NCBI GenBank assembly: GCA_021199235.1
Contig: JAJQIL010000030.1
Coordinates: 35,296 to 99,295 of the forward strand
Source of the DNA: Lachnospiraceae bacterium
Lineage (GTDB): Bacteria; Bacillota; Clostridia; Lachnospirales; Lachnospiraceae
Reading direction: 5' to 3'
DNA: 64,000 bases
Notes under the pieces: generated by a model
The model's database searches: none
Told to the model about the DNA's origin: nothing
What the model saw: the letters and a program-made list of their open reading frames with translations, nothing else
Program-made: the position numbers and the translations under genes
In this document: piece after piece, positions 25,617-34,664 of the stretch
Position numbering within the stretch: the first letter of the stretch is position 1
Layout of the letters: every line of letters begins with the position of its first letter

Positions 25617-26534
25617 ATGGACACAAAGAAAAATACAAAAGAGGCTTCAAAGAAAACGATTGGTATCCTCTGTGCGCTGACCGGCGGTATGCTCTGGGGC
25701 ATCTCCGGCGTGTGCGGCCAGTACCTGTTTCAGAATAAAGGCGTGACGGCGACGTGGCTGGTGCCGATCCGGCTTACCAGCGCCGGATTGTTTTTACTGC
25801 TGTATTTTTTGCTCCGCGACCATAAAAGGGCGCTGTCTGTATGGAAGGAAAAGCGCAATGCGAAGGACATTCTGGTGTATGCGATCGCGGGTATGATGCT
25901 CTGCCAGTATTCGTATTTTCAGACCATTGAGTGGTCGAACGCGGGGACCGCGACTGTGATCCAGTATTTAGGTCCCGCAATGACGGTCGTATATATCTGC
26001 ATATCCGAGCGGCAGCGGCCGAAGAGGAAGGAAATCCTTGCGGTGCTGCTTGCACTTTGCGGCATTTTTCTGATCGCGACACACGGAAAGCCCGGGTCGC
26101 TTGCCCTCTCCGGGCGCGCGCTGGGCATGGGATTGTTGTCCGCTGTTGGCCTGGTGATCTACACGATAAAGCCGAGACGGCTGCTTGCGCAGTTTCCTTC
26201 ACCGCTGGTTCTGGCGTGGGGAATGCTCATCGGAGGGATCGTACTCTCGGCGGTCATGCGTCCGTGGAACCATATGCCGCAGATTGATGCGGAATTGATC
26301 GGCGTGCTGCTTGTGATCATCTGCCTTGGCACGATGACGAGCTTTTCCCTTTACCTGCACAGCGTCAGCCTGATCGGACCGGTGCAGGCGGGACTGTACG
26401 CCTGTATAGAGCCGGTGGCGGCGACGGTATTTTCTGTGATCTGGATGAAGGAAACGTTTGTGGCGATCGACCTGCTGGGGTTTGTACTGATCATAGCGAC
26501 GGTGTTTGTGCTGGCAGCGCCGGAAAAGGAGTGA
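25617..26534 (+). CDS. EamA-family DMT transporter (second)
   Basis: The protein has about ten TM helices in two repeats (GGMLWGISGVCGQYLF, YFQTIEWSNAGTATVIQYLGPAMT, VQAGLYACIEPVAATVFSVIWMKE). The start MDTKKNTK at 25617 lies 10 nt after AAAGGGG; the track start at 25593 has no RBS. It is related to its neighbour but without the hydrophilic insert, so the two may form a heteromeric pair or serve different metabolites. The substrate cannot be inferred. Confidence 0.83.
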   Translation: MDTKKNTKEASKKTIGILCALTGGMLWGISGVCGQYLFQNKGVTATWLVPIRLTSAGLFLLLYFLLRDHKRALSVWKEKRNAKDILVYAIAGMMLCQYSYFQTIEWSNAGTATVIQYLGPAMTVVYICISERQRPKRKEILAVLLALCGIFLIATHGKPGSLALSGRALGMGLLSAVGLVIYTIKPRRLLAQFPSPLVLAWGMLIGGIVLSAVMRPWNHMPQIDAELIGVLLVIICLGTMTSFSLYLHSVSLIGPVQAGLYACIEPVAATVFSVIWMKETFVAIDLLGFVLIIATVFVLAAPEKE

Positions 26535-26586
26535 CAGGAACGGAACGGTTACAGGAATTTACGAAAGTGCGGTCTTTAATAAGGAA

Positions 26587-27753
26587 ATGAAATCATCGGG
26601 AGTGAGTCAGGTAAACTGCTGCACACTCTGCCCGCGCAGATGCGGTGCGGAGCGCGAAAATGGGCAAAAGGGACGCTGCCATGCGGATGATAAAATACGG
26701 GTAGCGCGCGCGGCGCTGCATTACTGGGAGGAACCGTGCATATCGGGGACGGCATCCGGCTGCACCGCTTATGCAGAAAACGCTGCGCGTTTGGGCGGCT
26801 CTGGGGCGGTGTTTTTTTCGGGCTGCCCATTAGGCTGCATTTATTGTCAGAACCGCGCGATCTCCCGCGGACAGGCGGGAAAGGCGATATCCATGGAGCG
26901 CCTGGCGGAGATTTTTCTGGAACTGGAGGCGCAGGGAGCGCTCAATATCAATCTTGTGACGGCAGGACACTACGCGCCGCAGGTCTGTACCGCGCTGCGG
27001 CTGGCTAAGGATCAGGGCCTTTCGCTGCCGGTGGTCTGGAACAGCAGCGGCTATGAGACGGTGGAAACACTGCGCATGCTGGAGGGACTGGTAGATATTT
27101 ATCTGCCGGATCTGAAATACCTGGATCCTGCGCTGGCAAAATTATATTCTCACGCGGAGGATTATCCGGAGGCCGCGAAGGCGGCCATTCGTGAGATGGT
27201 GCGCCAGCAGCCACGGCCGCGGTTTGCAAAAGAAAACATTGAAGGTGCGGAAGCTTCGGAAGATGGGAAAACTGCAAACCGGACAAAAATTGCAAAGGAT
27301 ACGAATATCATAGATGATGCGAAAGGTATGGATGATGCCGAAGACGGTGAGTGCCTGATGAAAGCCGGGGTGATCGTGCGGCATTTGCTGCTTCCGGGAC
27401 ATGTGCGGGAGGCAAAGCATGTGGTATCTTATCTTCATGAGACATACGGGGATCAGATCTATATCAGTCTGATGAACCAGTATACGCCGCCTGCGGATAT
27501 TTTTGCGAAAACCTGTCCGAAGACAGGAAACGCTGATAAGGCTGGTGACTTTGCTCATACAGAAAATACTGCGCGGCTGAGTGCTGCTCTTGAACTTTTA
27601 AGACGCCCGGTCACAAAGCGGGAATATGAGCGGCTTCTGGATTATGCGGTGCAGATCGGTGTCACGCAGGGATTTTTTCAGGAGGGCGGCACTGCGGCCG
27701 AGAGTTTTATCCCGGCGTTCGACGGGACAGGAGTCACGAAACCGGCCTCATGA
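26587..27753 (+). CDS. radical SAM protein, PflA-like (COG1313)
   Basis: A cysteine-rich N-terminus (CCTLCPRRCGAERENGQKGRC) precedes the radical SAM motif in FFSGCPLGCIYCQN, with further conserved blocks NINLVTAGHYAPQ, WNSSGYE and DIYLPDLKY. This arrangement fits COG1313 proteins, annotated as uncharacterised pyruvate-formate-lyase-activating-like enzymes. The likely start is MKSSGVSQ at 26587; the track start overlaps the previous gene. An insert of about 40 residues between NIEGAEASEDG and DAEDGECLMK splits a conserved region and is low in complexity. The substrate is unknown. Confidence 0.82.
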   Translation: MKSSGVSQVNCCTLCPRRCGAERENGQKGRCHADDKIRVARAALHYWEEPCISGTASGCTAYAENAARLGGSGAVFFSGCPLGCIYCQNRAISRGQAGKAISMERLAEIFLELEAQGALNINLVTAGHYAPQVCTALRLAKDQGLSLPVVWNSSGYETVETLRMLEGLVDIYLPDLKYLDPALAKLYSHAEDYPEAAKAAIREMVRQQPRPRFAKENIEGAEASEDGKTANRTKIAKDTNIIDDAKGMDDAEDGECLMKAGVIVRHLLLPGHVREAKHVVSYLHETYGDQIYISLMNQYTPPADIFAKTCPKTGNADKAGDFAHTENTARLSAALELLRRPVTKREYERLLDYAVQIGVTQGFFQEGGTAAESFIPAFDGTGVTKPAS

Positions 27754-27793
27754 AAAAGAGAAGAGCAGTTCGTGCGGAAAGTGTGTGGGGGAG

Positions 27794-27814
27794 ATAACTG
27801 TTCAGTACAGTTAC
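27794..27814 (-). repeat. shortened copy of the 27-nt palindromic repeat
   Basis: TAACTGTTCAGTACAGTTAC is the reverse orientation of the repeat with 6 nt missing from the centre. Confidence 0.6.
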
Positions 27815-27851
27815 TGTGGAAGATTCCATCAGAAAGGAGAACGGATGCTTC

Positions 27852-28655
27852 ATGGAAGAATTACACAATCACACGGAAAACGCGGAAAAATTCAAAGGCG
27901 CGCTTGATGAGACTGCCAGCATTTATCAGCAGCGGGAAGTAAAGAGCGGCCGGGAGCAGATGGCTGCGCTGCACGGAAAGGAAAAAAGAGAGTTTTTCAG
28001 AGAGTATTACGGGAAAAAACTGCTGGCGGCAGTGGTGATTGCTGTCGTGGTACTCTATTTTATTTATAATTATGTGACAACGCCGGAAAATGCGCTCAAC
28101 ATCCTCGCGGTGAATGCATCGGAGGAAGGGAATGAGGAATACGAAGAGACGTATTTTTTGGATTTTCTGGAGCAGAACGGGGTCGATGCCTCCCGATATG
28201 TGGTCAATGCGAACCGTTCAGTCAATGTGGATGCCAACTCGGAAGACTCTTTTAATACAAGCAGTGTGGAGACGATCGTAACCCTGTTTACGGCACAGGA
28301 GGTCGATTTGTTTTTTGCAGACAATGATTATTTCCTCTCTATGGCAGCGCTGGATTATATGGAAAACCTGGAAGATTACCTGACAGAGGAAGAAATTGCC
28401 GCTCTGGACGAGGATGACCTGATCTATGTGACGGTGCAGGAAAGTGACGATGAATATGAGATGGAGAAGGATCCGGACTCCAATGCCGGCGAAACGATTC
28501 TGGCTGGGATTCGTCTTTCACAGGAAGAGGGCTGGCTTAAGGAGATGAACTGGTATCCGGATGGATTTGATGTAATTGTCGGGATTCCGCTTTCTGTCAA
28601 AAACGAGGATCTCGCGCTCAAAATGTTCAGAGAAATCTTGTCTTATGGGGAATGA
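27852..28655 (+). CDS. single-TM protein, function unknown
   Basis: The start MEELHNHTENAEK at 27852 lies after AGAAAGGAG. About 60 cytoplasmic residues precede one TM helix (LLAAVVIAVVVLYFIYNYV), and about 185 acidic residues lie outside. The outer part has TIVTLFTAQEVDLFFADNDYF and ends with VIVGIPLSVKNEDLALKMF, which recalls the end of some binding-protein-like domains, though I cannot assign a family. It sits between the radical SAM gene and a LacI regulator. Confidence 0.6.
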   Translation: MEELHNHTENAEKFKGALDETASIYQQREVKSGREQMAALHGKEKREFFREYYGKKLLAAVVIAVVVLYFIYNYVTTPENALNILAVNASEEGNEEYEETYFLDFLEQNGVDASRYVVNANRSVNVDANSEDSFNTSSVETIVTLFTAQEVDLFFADNDYFLSMAALDYMENLEDYLTEEEIAALDEDDLIYVTVQESDDEYEMEKDPDSNAGETILAGIRLSQEEGWLKEMNWYPDGFDVIVGIPLSVKNEDLALKMFREILSYGE

Positions 28656-28737
28656 GCCGCGGGGGCACTGCTGACGTTCAGGGGAGCGATTCCTTCTCCG
28701 CTTCGGCCGGAGCTCTGCGTAGGATGGGGGTGAAAAT

Positions 28738-29778
28738 ATGCCGAAAACAGTAAAGCTTTCTGATATTGCCGCAAGGGCCGGCGTCAGTACGGTCACTGTA
28801 TCTAAGGCGCTTTCTGATAAAAAGGGCGTCAGCCGGGAAATGCGTACGAAGATTAAGACGATTGCGGAAGAGATGGGCTATCAGACGCCGTCCGCCGTGA
28901 AAAAGAAAAGCCAGATGCGCAGCTATATCTTCGGGATCCTGATCGCGGAGCACTTTCTCGGAAAATATGATTCCTTTTACTGGCAGATGTATCAGGATGT
29001 GACGACGAAGGCGGTCGCGGAGGGCAGCTTTACGCTGCTGGAGCTTGTTTCCGCGGAGGCGGAGGAGCAGATGGTTTTGCCTAAGCTTTCTGTGGAGAAG
29101 CGCGTGAATGGCATTATTATCATCGGGGAGCTTAAAAAAGGGTATCTGGAACGCCTGAAGAAAGAATGCGAGGTGCCGGTGGTCTATCTGGATTTTTATG
29201 ATGGGACGCCGGACTGCGACGCCGTAATCTCGAACGGATATCACGGCATGTATGCGCTGACCAATCATCTGTTTGATCTGGGGCATCGCCGCATCGCGTT
29301 TGTCGGGAATCTGCTTGCCACAAAGAGCATCACCGACCGCTATTTTGGATATCGGCATGCGCTGCTTGAGCATGGTGTGGAGATGGAGCCGGACTGGCTG
29401 ATCGGAGACCGGGATCCGAAGACAGGCAACATGGATGAGGAACAGATGCAGCGCTTTCCGAAGGAAATGCCGACCGCGCTGGTATGCAACTGCGATCTGA
29501 CGGCGGCCACCATGATCCGCATTCTGGAGGAACGCGGCCTGCATGTCCCGCAGGATATTTCCGTTGTCGGCTTTGACAATTTCCTGTATCCCTGGCTTTG
29601 CCGGACGGCGATCACGACCTATGAGCCGAACAGCAAAGCGATGGTGGCAAAGGCGCTCGAAAAGCTGATTCGTAAAATTGAGGATGCCGGCTATCAGCCC
29701 GGAGTCTTTACTGCGGACGGGCATCTGGTTTATGGGGAGAGTGCAGCCCGCATACCGTTGCCGGAGCATTCTTTTTAA
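28738..29778 (+). CDS. LacI-family transcriptional regulator
   Basis: The N-terminal HTH is classical (VKLSDIAARAGVSTVTVSKALSDKKGVS), followed by the hinge and a periplasmic-binding-like sugar sensor (GIIIIGELKKGY, LFDLGHRRIAFVGN, DISVVGFDNF). The 346-residue length is normal. Its neighbours are an AraC regulator and a sugar importer with two esterases, so it probably controls that locus. Its last 71 nt overlap the convergent araC gene, and its terminator lies within araC codons. Confidence 0.93.
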   Translation: MPKTVKLSDIAARAGVSTVTVSKALSDKKGVSREMRTKIKTIAEEMGYQTPSAVKKKSQMRSYIFGILIAEHFLGKYDSFYWQMYQDVTTKAVAEGSFTLLELVSAEAEEQMVLPKLSVEKRVNGIIIIGELKKGYLERLKKECEVPVVYLDFYDGTPDCDAVISNGYHGMYALTNHLFDLGHRRIAFVGNLLATKSITDRYFGYRHALLEHGVEMEPDWLIGDRDPKTGNMDEEQMQRFPKEMPTALVCNCDLTAATMIRILEERGLHVPQDISVVGFDNFLYPWLCRTAITTYEPNSKAMVAKALEKLIRKIEDAGYQPGVFTADGHLVYGESAARIPLPEHSF

Positions 29779-30652
29779 AAAGCATGGGAGTCACTCCGGT
29801 GCTTTTTTTGAACAGATTGATAAAATGATTGGTGTTTTCGATTCCCACCGCGTTGCCGACCTCGTATACCCGCATATTGGTGGAAAGCAGCAGATCTTTG
29901 GCGGCTTTCATGCGGCGGGCATTCAGGTAGCGGAGCGGCGGCATTCCGTAATAATGGGAAAATTCCCGGCAAAGCCGTTCCTTTCGGATGGAAAACCGGA
30001 TCTCAAATTCTTCCAGATGAAGAGGAACCTGATAGGACTGGTCGAAGGTCTCCTTCATTTCCCGGATGTAGTCCGGGACAAATTCTGCGGCACGGTTGTC
30101 CGTCAGGATCAGGCTGCAGAACTCGGAAAGTATGCTGATGATCCATTTCGAAGCACTGACAGATGCCAGAACGGAGCGAATCGGAACGAGCTGCAGAAGC
30201 TGACGGAAGGCGTACTCGATATCAGAAGAAAGGGGCAGGGAAAGCAGGGGGGGAGTCTGGGCGTTCAGAAGGTCATAATATGCTGCCGCCTCATCTGACC
30301 GCAGAAAAAACATGGCACAGTCCATCTCCGGCGGCGCGATCCGAAGCTGAAGGGACTCTTCGCTCTCACAGTTGAGAAACAGGACAGATCTTTCCGACAA
30401 GAACAGAGAACTGCCCTGCCGGAGCAGCGTACCGCTTCCGGAAAAAACACAGAGAAGCAGAAAGCAGGGGAGCGAATCCGAACGGAGCTGTGTAGTGGAA
30501 CTCAGACGGAACCTTCCCCCGTAATACATTCCGGGCATATGATCATTCAGAAGCCAGTGTTCTTTTTCAAAGAATGACAGGACTGATTCATAGTGAAAAA
30601 GCCTCTCCGGAGCCTCTTCCGGCGGGGGCATGATCTGATTTACCGTATCCAT
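29708..30652 (-). CDS. AraC-family regulator of the esterase/importer locus
   Basis: This 314-residue protein has an N-terminal cupin-like sensor and a C-terminal double HTH (VPLHLEEFEIRFSIRKERLCREFSHYYG, MRVYEVGNAVGIENTNHFINLFKKSTGVTP). The normal end of the family is soon after GVTP. Here about 22 extra residues read antisense through the 3' end of lacI. It is divergent from the solute-binding protein gene at 31 kb and is its likely activator. Confidence 0.9.
   Translation of the reverse strand: MDTVNQIMPPPEEAPERLFHYESVLSFFEKEHWLLNDHMPGMYYGGRFRLSSTTQLRSDSLPCFLLLCVFSGSGTLLRQGSSLFLSERSVLFLNCESEESLQLRIAPPEMDCAMFFLRSDEAAAYYDLLNAQTPPLLSLPLSSDIEYAFRQLLQLVPIRSVLASVSASKWIISILSEFCSLILTDNRAAEFVPDYIREMKETFDQSYQVPLHLEEFEIRFSIRKERLCREFSHYYGMPPLRYLNARRMKAAKDLLLSTNMRVYEVGNAVGIENTNHFINLFKKSTGVTPMLFKKNAPATVCGLHSPHKPDARPQ
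29777..29809. terminator. terminator shared by lacI and embedded in araC codons
   Basis: AAAAAGCA-TG-GGAG pairs with CTCC-GG-TGCTTTTT, followed by more T. It starts within the lacI stop codon and lies wholly inside the araC reading frame. Confidence 0.75.
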
Positions 30653-30675
30653 CTGTGTGGTTCTCCTTTATTTTT

Positions 30676-30745
30676 GGTCCGACATGTTATTCATGTCGGA
30701 TGCAGGCCACGCCTCGCCGTAAGGCGATTCTGAATGGCGCGGCTC
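30676..30745. repeat. two short hairpins after the araC start region
   Basis: CCGACATG-TTATT-CATGTCGG and TCGCC-GTAA-GGCGA lie close together in the divergent region. They belong to the short hairpin class. Confidence 0.65.
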
Positions 30746-30817
30746 TCCTTTATCTTGTTCAGAGTCTCCATAATTATATATCCGTTTCCGCAGAAAGACA
30801 AGAAAGAGTAATTTTAA

Positions 30818-30855
30818 GTAATTAAATTAACTAAAATAAATTAATTTAATTAACT
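30818..30855. promoter_or_regulatory. AT-only inverted repeat in the araC / importer intergenic region
   Basis: AGTAATTAAATTAA and TTAATTTAATTAACT are near-perfect complements around CTAAAATAAA. The site lies midway in the 391-bp divergent region and is a candidate regulator site. No convincing promoter hexamers can be fixed in this AT-rich stretch. Confidence 0.5.
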
Positions 30856-31043
30856 GAAACGAAAAACATGGGTTAACATGTACAAAAATTAAATCCAAAA
30901 TTTGTAAAAAACATATAAAATGACGTGGAAAACAAAAACGATTGATAAAAAGCCAAAAATGAATGATGTACAAAATAGAAGAAATTCCTATAATGTGGCT
31001 ATGTTATCGAAACAGATTTCATAATAATAAGGAGGACAACACT

Positions 31044-32399
31044 ATGAAATTAAAGAAAGCACTTGCCGTTGTTATGGCGGTATCCATGGCAGCTTCCCTG
31101 TCACTGGTGGCATCTGCGGAAGAAGGCGGCATTCCGGCTTACGGCGATATCGTACTTGGTGAGGATTACACGGATCTGGAAGCTACCATCACATTTCTGA
31201 ATCATAAGACAGACCGTGCGGAAGACGGCACAATGGATTCGCTGATCGCGGCATTCAATGAAGTATATCCGAACATCACAGTGGAAGCGACTGCTGTTAC
31301 GGATTATCCAGAGGATGCTCTGCTTCGTTTGTCCGCAGGCGACTGGGGTGACATCATGTTCATCCCGGCAATCGATAAGAGCGAGCTCTCCACCTATTAT
31401 TATGCATACGGCACAGTGGAAGAGATGAGTGAGGAGATCAACTTTGCAAATCAGTGGGCATATGACGGACTCAGCTATGGTATTCCTTACATGGGCAATG
31501 CACAGGGTATCGTTTACAACAAGGCAGTCTTTGAGGCGGCAGGTGTGACAGAGCTTCCGACTACTCCGGATGAGTTCATCGCGGCTCTGCAGGCGATTTC
31601 AGACAACACAGACGCAATCCCGCTTTACACGAACTACGCGGCAGGCTGGACGATGGGTGCGTGGGATGCTTACATCGGTATCGTATCGAACGGTGATGCA
31701 ACCTATCTGAATCAGAAGTTTGCTCATGACGCAGATCCGTTCTCGGATAATGGCGATGGTACAGGCATCTATGCTCTGTATAAGATTCTTTATGACGCAG
31801 TTGCGAATGGTCTCATTGAGGACGACTACACCACGACTGACTGGGAAGGCTGCAAGGGCATGATCAACAACGGCGAGATCGGCTGCATGGTACTTGGTTC
31901 CTGGGCATACGCGCAGATGGTTGAGGCCGGCGACAACGGTGACGACATTGGCTATATGCCGTTCCCGATGACAGTAGATGGTACACAGTACGCTCTGGCG
32001 GGCGGCGACTACTGCTACGCGATCAACGTAAACAGCTCCGAGACCAATATCACGGCTTCTCTCGTATTTATCAAGTGGATGACCGAGGAGTCTGGCTGGT
32101 GTGAGCTGGAGGGCGGCTATCCGGTAGATAAGGACGGTGCGCTTCCGGATATGTATACAGCATTTGACGGCTGCACGATCCTCTCTGACGAAGCGGCTCT
32201 GGAAGGTGAGGAGACTCTCCTTGACGACATCAACAGCGAGTCTGAGCTTTCTTTCAACGCTGGCGGCAACAGCAAGGTTCAGAGAATTGTAGAGTCCGCA
32301 TTCACTGGCGCTGAGACCTTAGACGAGATCATGGCTGACTGGACCGCAGCGTGGAACGATGCACAGGATTACCTCGGCATCGAGACGACTACTTACTAA
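31044..32399 (+). CDS. sugar ABC transporter solute-binding protein
   Basis: This is an extracellular family 1 binding protein of a CUT1 importer. The start MKLKKALAVV at 31044 follows AAGGAGGACAAC. The signal peptide ends in LSLVASA before EE, an SPase I-type site. There is no lipobox cysteine, unusual for a Gram-positive binding protein. The ligand is inferred to be a mannan- or glucomannan-derived oligosaccharide because two acetyl esterases follow in the operon. The protein has 451 residues. Confidence 0.88.
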   Translation: MKLKKALAVVMAVSMAASLSLVASAEEGGIPAYGDIVLGEDYTDLEATITFLNHKTDRAEDGTMDSLIAAFNEVYPNITVEATAVTDYPEDALLRLSAGDWGDIMFIPAIDKSELSTYYYAYGTVEEMSEEINFANQWAYDGLSYGIPYMGNAQGIVYNKAVFEAAGVTELPTTPDEFIAALQAISDNTDAIPLYTNYAAGWTMGAWDAYIGIVSNGDATYLNQKFAHDADPFSDNGDGTGIYALYKILYDAVANGLIEDDYTTTDWEGCKGMINNGEIGCMVLGSWAYAQMVEAGDNGDDIGYMPFPMTVDGTQYALAGGDYCYAINVNSSETNITASLVFIKWMTEESGWCELEGGYPVDKDGALPDMYTAFDGCTILSDEAALEGEETLLDDINSESELSFNAGGNSKVQRIVESAFTGAETLDEIMADWTAAWNDAQDYLGIETTTY

Positions 32400-32498
32400 A
32401 ATGAAATAAAAACCGTTCGGGTAATTGCTGCTGCATGCAGGAGCGGTTCGTGACTGCCTGATCTGCTGCGGTTCCGGATGGTTATGATGAGAAAAAGT

Positions 32499-32526
32499 GA
32501 GCCAGAGGGGAGATTCTCTCTGGCTC
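32499..32526 (+). terminator. stem-loop between binding protein and permease genes
   Basis: GAGCCAGAG and CTCTGGCTC form a 9-bp stem with only a short T-run. Such hairpins often give higher mRNA for the binding protein than for the permeases. Confidence 0.6.
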
Positions 32527-32640
32527 CTTTACTGACAGGCAGGGCCGGGCGATGTGCTTTTATACATACAGATACACCCGGCAGTATTTTACAGAAAAAC
32601 ATGCTGTGATGATGTGACGATTCGGGAAGGAGGAATATCT

Positions 32641-33651
32641 GTGGCGGGGACAGTTGCTGCAAGGAAAAAGAAAAAACACACATTTAAAGAATGGATGCGC
32701 AGCAGAGACGGCCAGCAGGTGCAGGTGATGATCGCCTTTATGACGATTCCGCTGCTGCTCTTATTTGTGTTTACATATCTGCCGTTTGGCGAGATGTTTC
32801 AGTTCAGTTTTTATAATATGAAATACATAGGAACGAGAACCTGGGTCGGATTGAAGAACTATATCCGTGTGTTCCAGAGAGACGATTGCTTCGGCGCACT
32901 GAAGCTGAGCCTTTATTACATGGGAGGTTCTATCGTACAGCTGGTGCTGGCCCTCTATCTGGCGACAATCTTAAGTTTTAAGGTAAAGGGCGGAAAGCTG
33001 TTTAAAGGCTTTATGTTTTTCCCGTATCTGATCAATGGTATCGCGATCGGTTTTATTTTTAAATTTTTCTATACCAGAGGCTATGTGTTCGATACCGTGC
33101 TGCAGTGGTGCGGTTTTGATCTGGAGAATCTGCCGTACTGGCTGCGTGACCAGAGGATCAATAACATTTCGCTGGTGGCGACCTCTGTATGGCGCTATTT
33201 CGGACAGAACATGGTGTTGTTTATCGGAGCGATCATGTCCGTGGACAATACGCTCTATGAAGCGGCGGAACTGGATGGCGCGAACAAATTCCAGCAGTTC
33301 CGTTATGTCATACTTCCGAGCATCAGTACGATCGTCACGCTGAATGTGATCTTGTCAATCACAGGTTCCTTAAGCGCATTTGAGCCGTCATATGTTATCA
33401 CAAGCGGTGCAAACGGTACGGCGACGTACTTTGTAGTCATGCATGAGATCGCGCATACACAGCAAAAGGTAGGTCTGGCGTCCGCGATGGCGATGGTTCT
33501 TCTGGCAATCATCCTGTTCGCGACCCTGCTGCAGAAGCTGTTCTTTAAGTATGTGTTCCGAAACAGTGAGGATGAGGATCCGAATGCCGCCAAAAAGCGG
33601 GACAAACAGGCGGCGCGTGCTGCAAAGCGTAGCGCAAAAGCAAAGAATTAG
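32641..33651 (+). CDS. CUT1 sugar permease, first subunit
   Basis: The GTG at 32641 lies behind AAGGAGGAATATCT, a better start than the track codon at 32554. Six TM helices and the EAA loop (YEAAELDGANKFQQFRYVILPSI) identify a MalF-type inner-membrane permease. The tail is very basic (KKRDKQAARAAKRSAKAKN). It forms the importer with the next gene and the binding protein. The ATPase is not in the locus, so a shared MsmK-like ATPase elsewhere is likely. Confidence 0.9.
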   Translation: MAGTVAARKKKKHTFKEWMRSRDGQQVQVMIAFMTIPLLLLFVFTYLPFGEMFQFSFYNMKYIGTRTWVGLKNYIRVFQRDDCFGALKLSLYYMGGSIVQLVLALYLATILSFKVKGGKLFKGFMFFPYLINGIAIGFIFKFFYTRGYVFDTVLQWCGFDLENLPYWLRDQRINNISLVATSVWRYFGQNMVLFIGAIMSVDNTLYEAAELDGANKFQQFRYVILPSISTIVTLNVILSITGSLSAFEPSYVITSGANGTATYFVVMHEIAHTQQKVGLASAMAMVLLAIILFATLLQKLFFKYVFRNSEDEDPNAAKKRDKQAARAAKRSAKAKN

Positions 33652-33663
33652 GAGGACAGGAAA

Positions 33664-34512
33664 ATGAGTGCTGCAAAAAAAATAGAGAGTGGCGTTCTCA
33701 CATTTCTGAAATATTTTTCACTGGTATTTTTCTCCTTTGTCGCGATTTTGCCGGTCGTCTCCTGCGTGGTCACTGCGTTTAAGACCGAGACGGAATACCA
33801 GCAGACGAATGTCATGACACTGCCGGAAAGCTGGCTGTATTTTGGCAACTTTACAGAAGCATTCCAGAAAGCGAATATGGGGCGGGCGTTTTTCAACTCC
33901 GTGCTCATTCTGGTCTGCGTACTGATCGCCTCCGTATTTATCGGAACACAGCTGGCGTATGTGCTGAACCGGTTCAAATTCCCGTTCAACAATCTGATCC
34001 GGAATCTGTTCCTGTTTGCCTCCCTGCTTCCGGGTGTGGCGATGCAGGTGTCCCTGTATCAGATCATGGGTAATTTGGGATTTATCAATACTCTTTATGG
34101 GTATATTATCATGATGTGCGGAACCGATGTCATTTCGATTTATATATATATTCAGTTTTTCGAGAATATTGATATCTCACTGGATGAGTCGGCGATCGTG
34201 GATGGAGCATCGCTCTTTACGATTTTTTACAAGATCCATCTGCCGCTCTTAAAACCGGCCATCGTGACTGCCTGCATCTTAAAAGGCGTGGGCACCTACA
34301 ACGAATACTATTCGGCAAACCTGTATCTGCAGGATAAGACGAGGCTGGGAACGATGGCGACCTCGCTTTACACTTTTGTGGGTCCGCTCGGCAGCAAGTA
34401 TAATCTGATCTGCGCGGGCGTGATCATCTCGCTTCTGCCGGCATTGATCCTGTTTATTTTCTGTCAGGATCAGATCTACAGCGGTCTGACCGCCGGATCT
34501 GTCAAGGGATGA
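33664..34512 (+). CDS. CUT1 sugar permease, second subunit
   Basis: This 282-residue MalG-type permease has six TM helices and an EAA-like loop (DESAIVDGASLFTIFYKIHLPLLKPAI). The typical C-terminus GLTAGSVKG is present. It starts 12 nt after the first permease. Confidence 0.92.
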   Translation: MSAAKKIESGVLTFLKYFSLVFFSFVAILPVVSCVVTAFKTETEYQQTNVMTLPESWLYFGNFTEAFQKANMGRAFFNSVLILVCVLIASVFIGTQLAYVLNRFKFPFNNLIRNLFLFASLLPGVAMQVSLYQIMGNLGFINTLYGYIIMMCGTDVISIYIYIQFFENIDISLDESAIVDGASLFTIFYKIHLPLLKPAIVTACILKGVGTYNEYYSANLYLQDKTRLGTMATSLYTFVGPLGSKYNLICAGVIISLLPALILFIFCQDQIYSGLTAGSVKG

Positions 34513-34664
34513 TGAAGCAGGTGCCTGAACACACTCTCTGTTGAAAAGCAGGTGAGCTAAGGGAGGACCGGACGGTAATTGGAAATGTGATCGGAAATGT
34601 GTTCAGACAGGCAGGTGGAATGCCGGAGCAATCGAAAACGTAAGGAAAGAGAAGGAAAAACATC

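Noticed and set aside
30653-31043. catabolite repression (cre) site upstream of the sugar importer
   Set aside because: Only weak matches such as AAACGATTGAT were seen, not good enough to report as a site.
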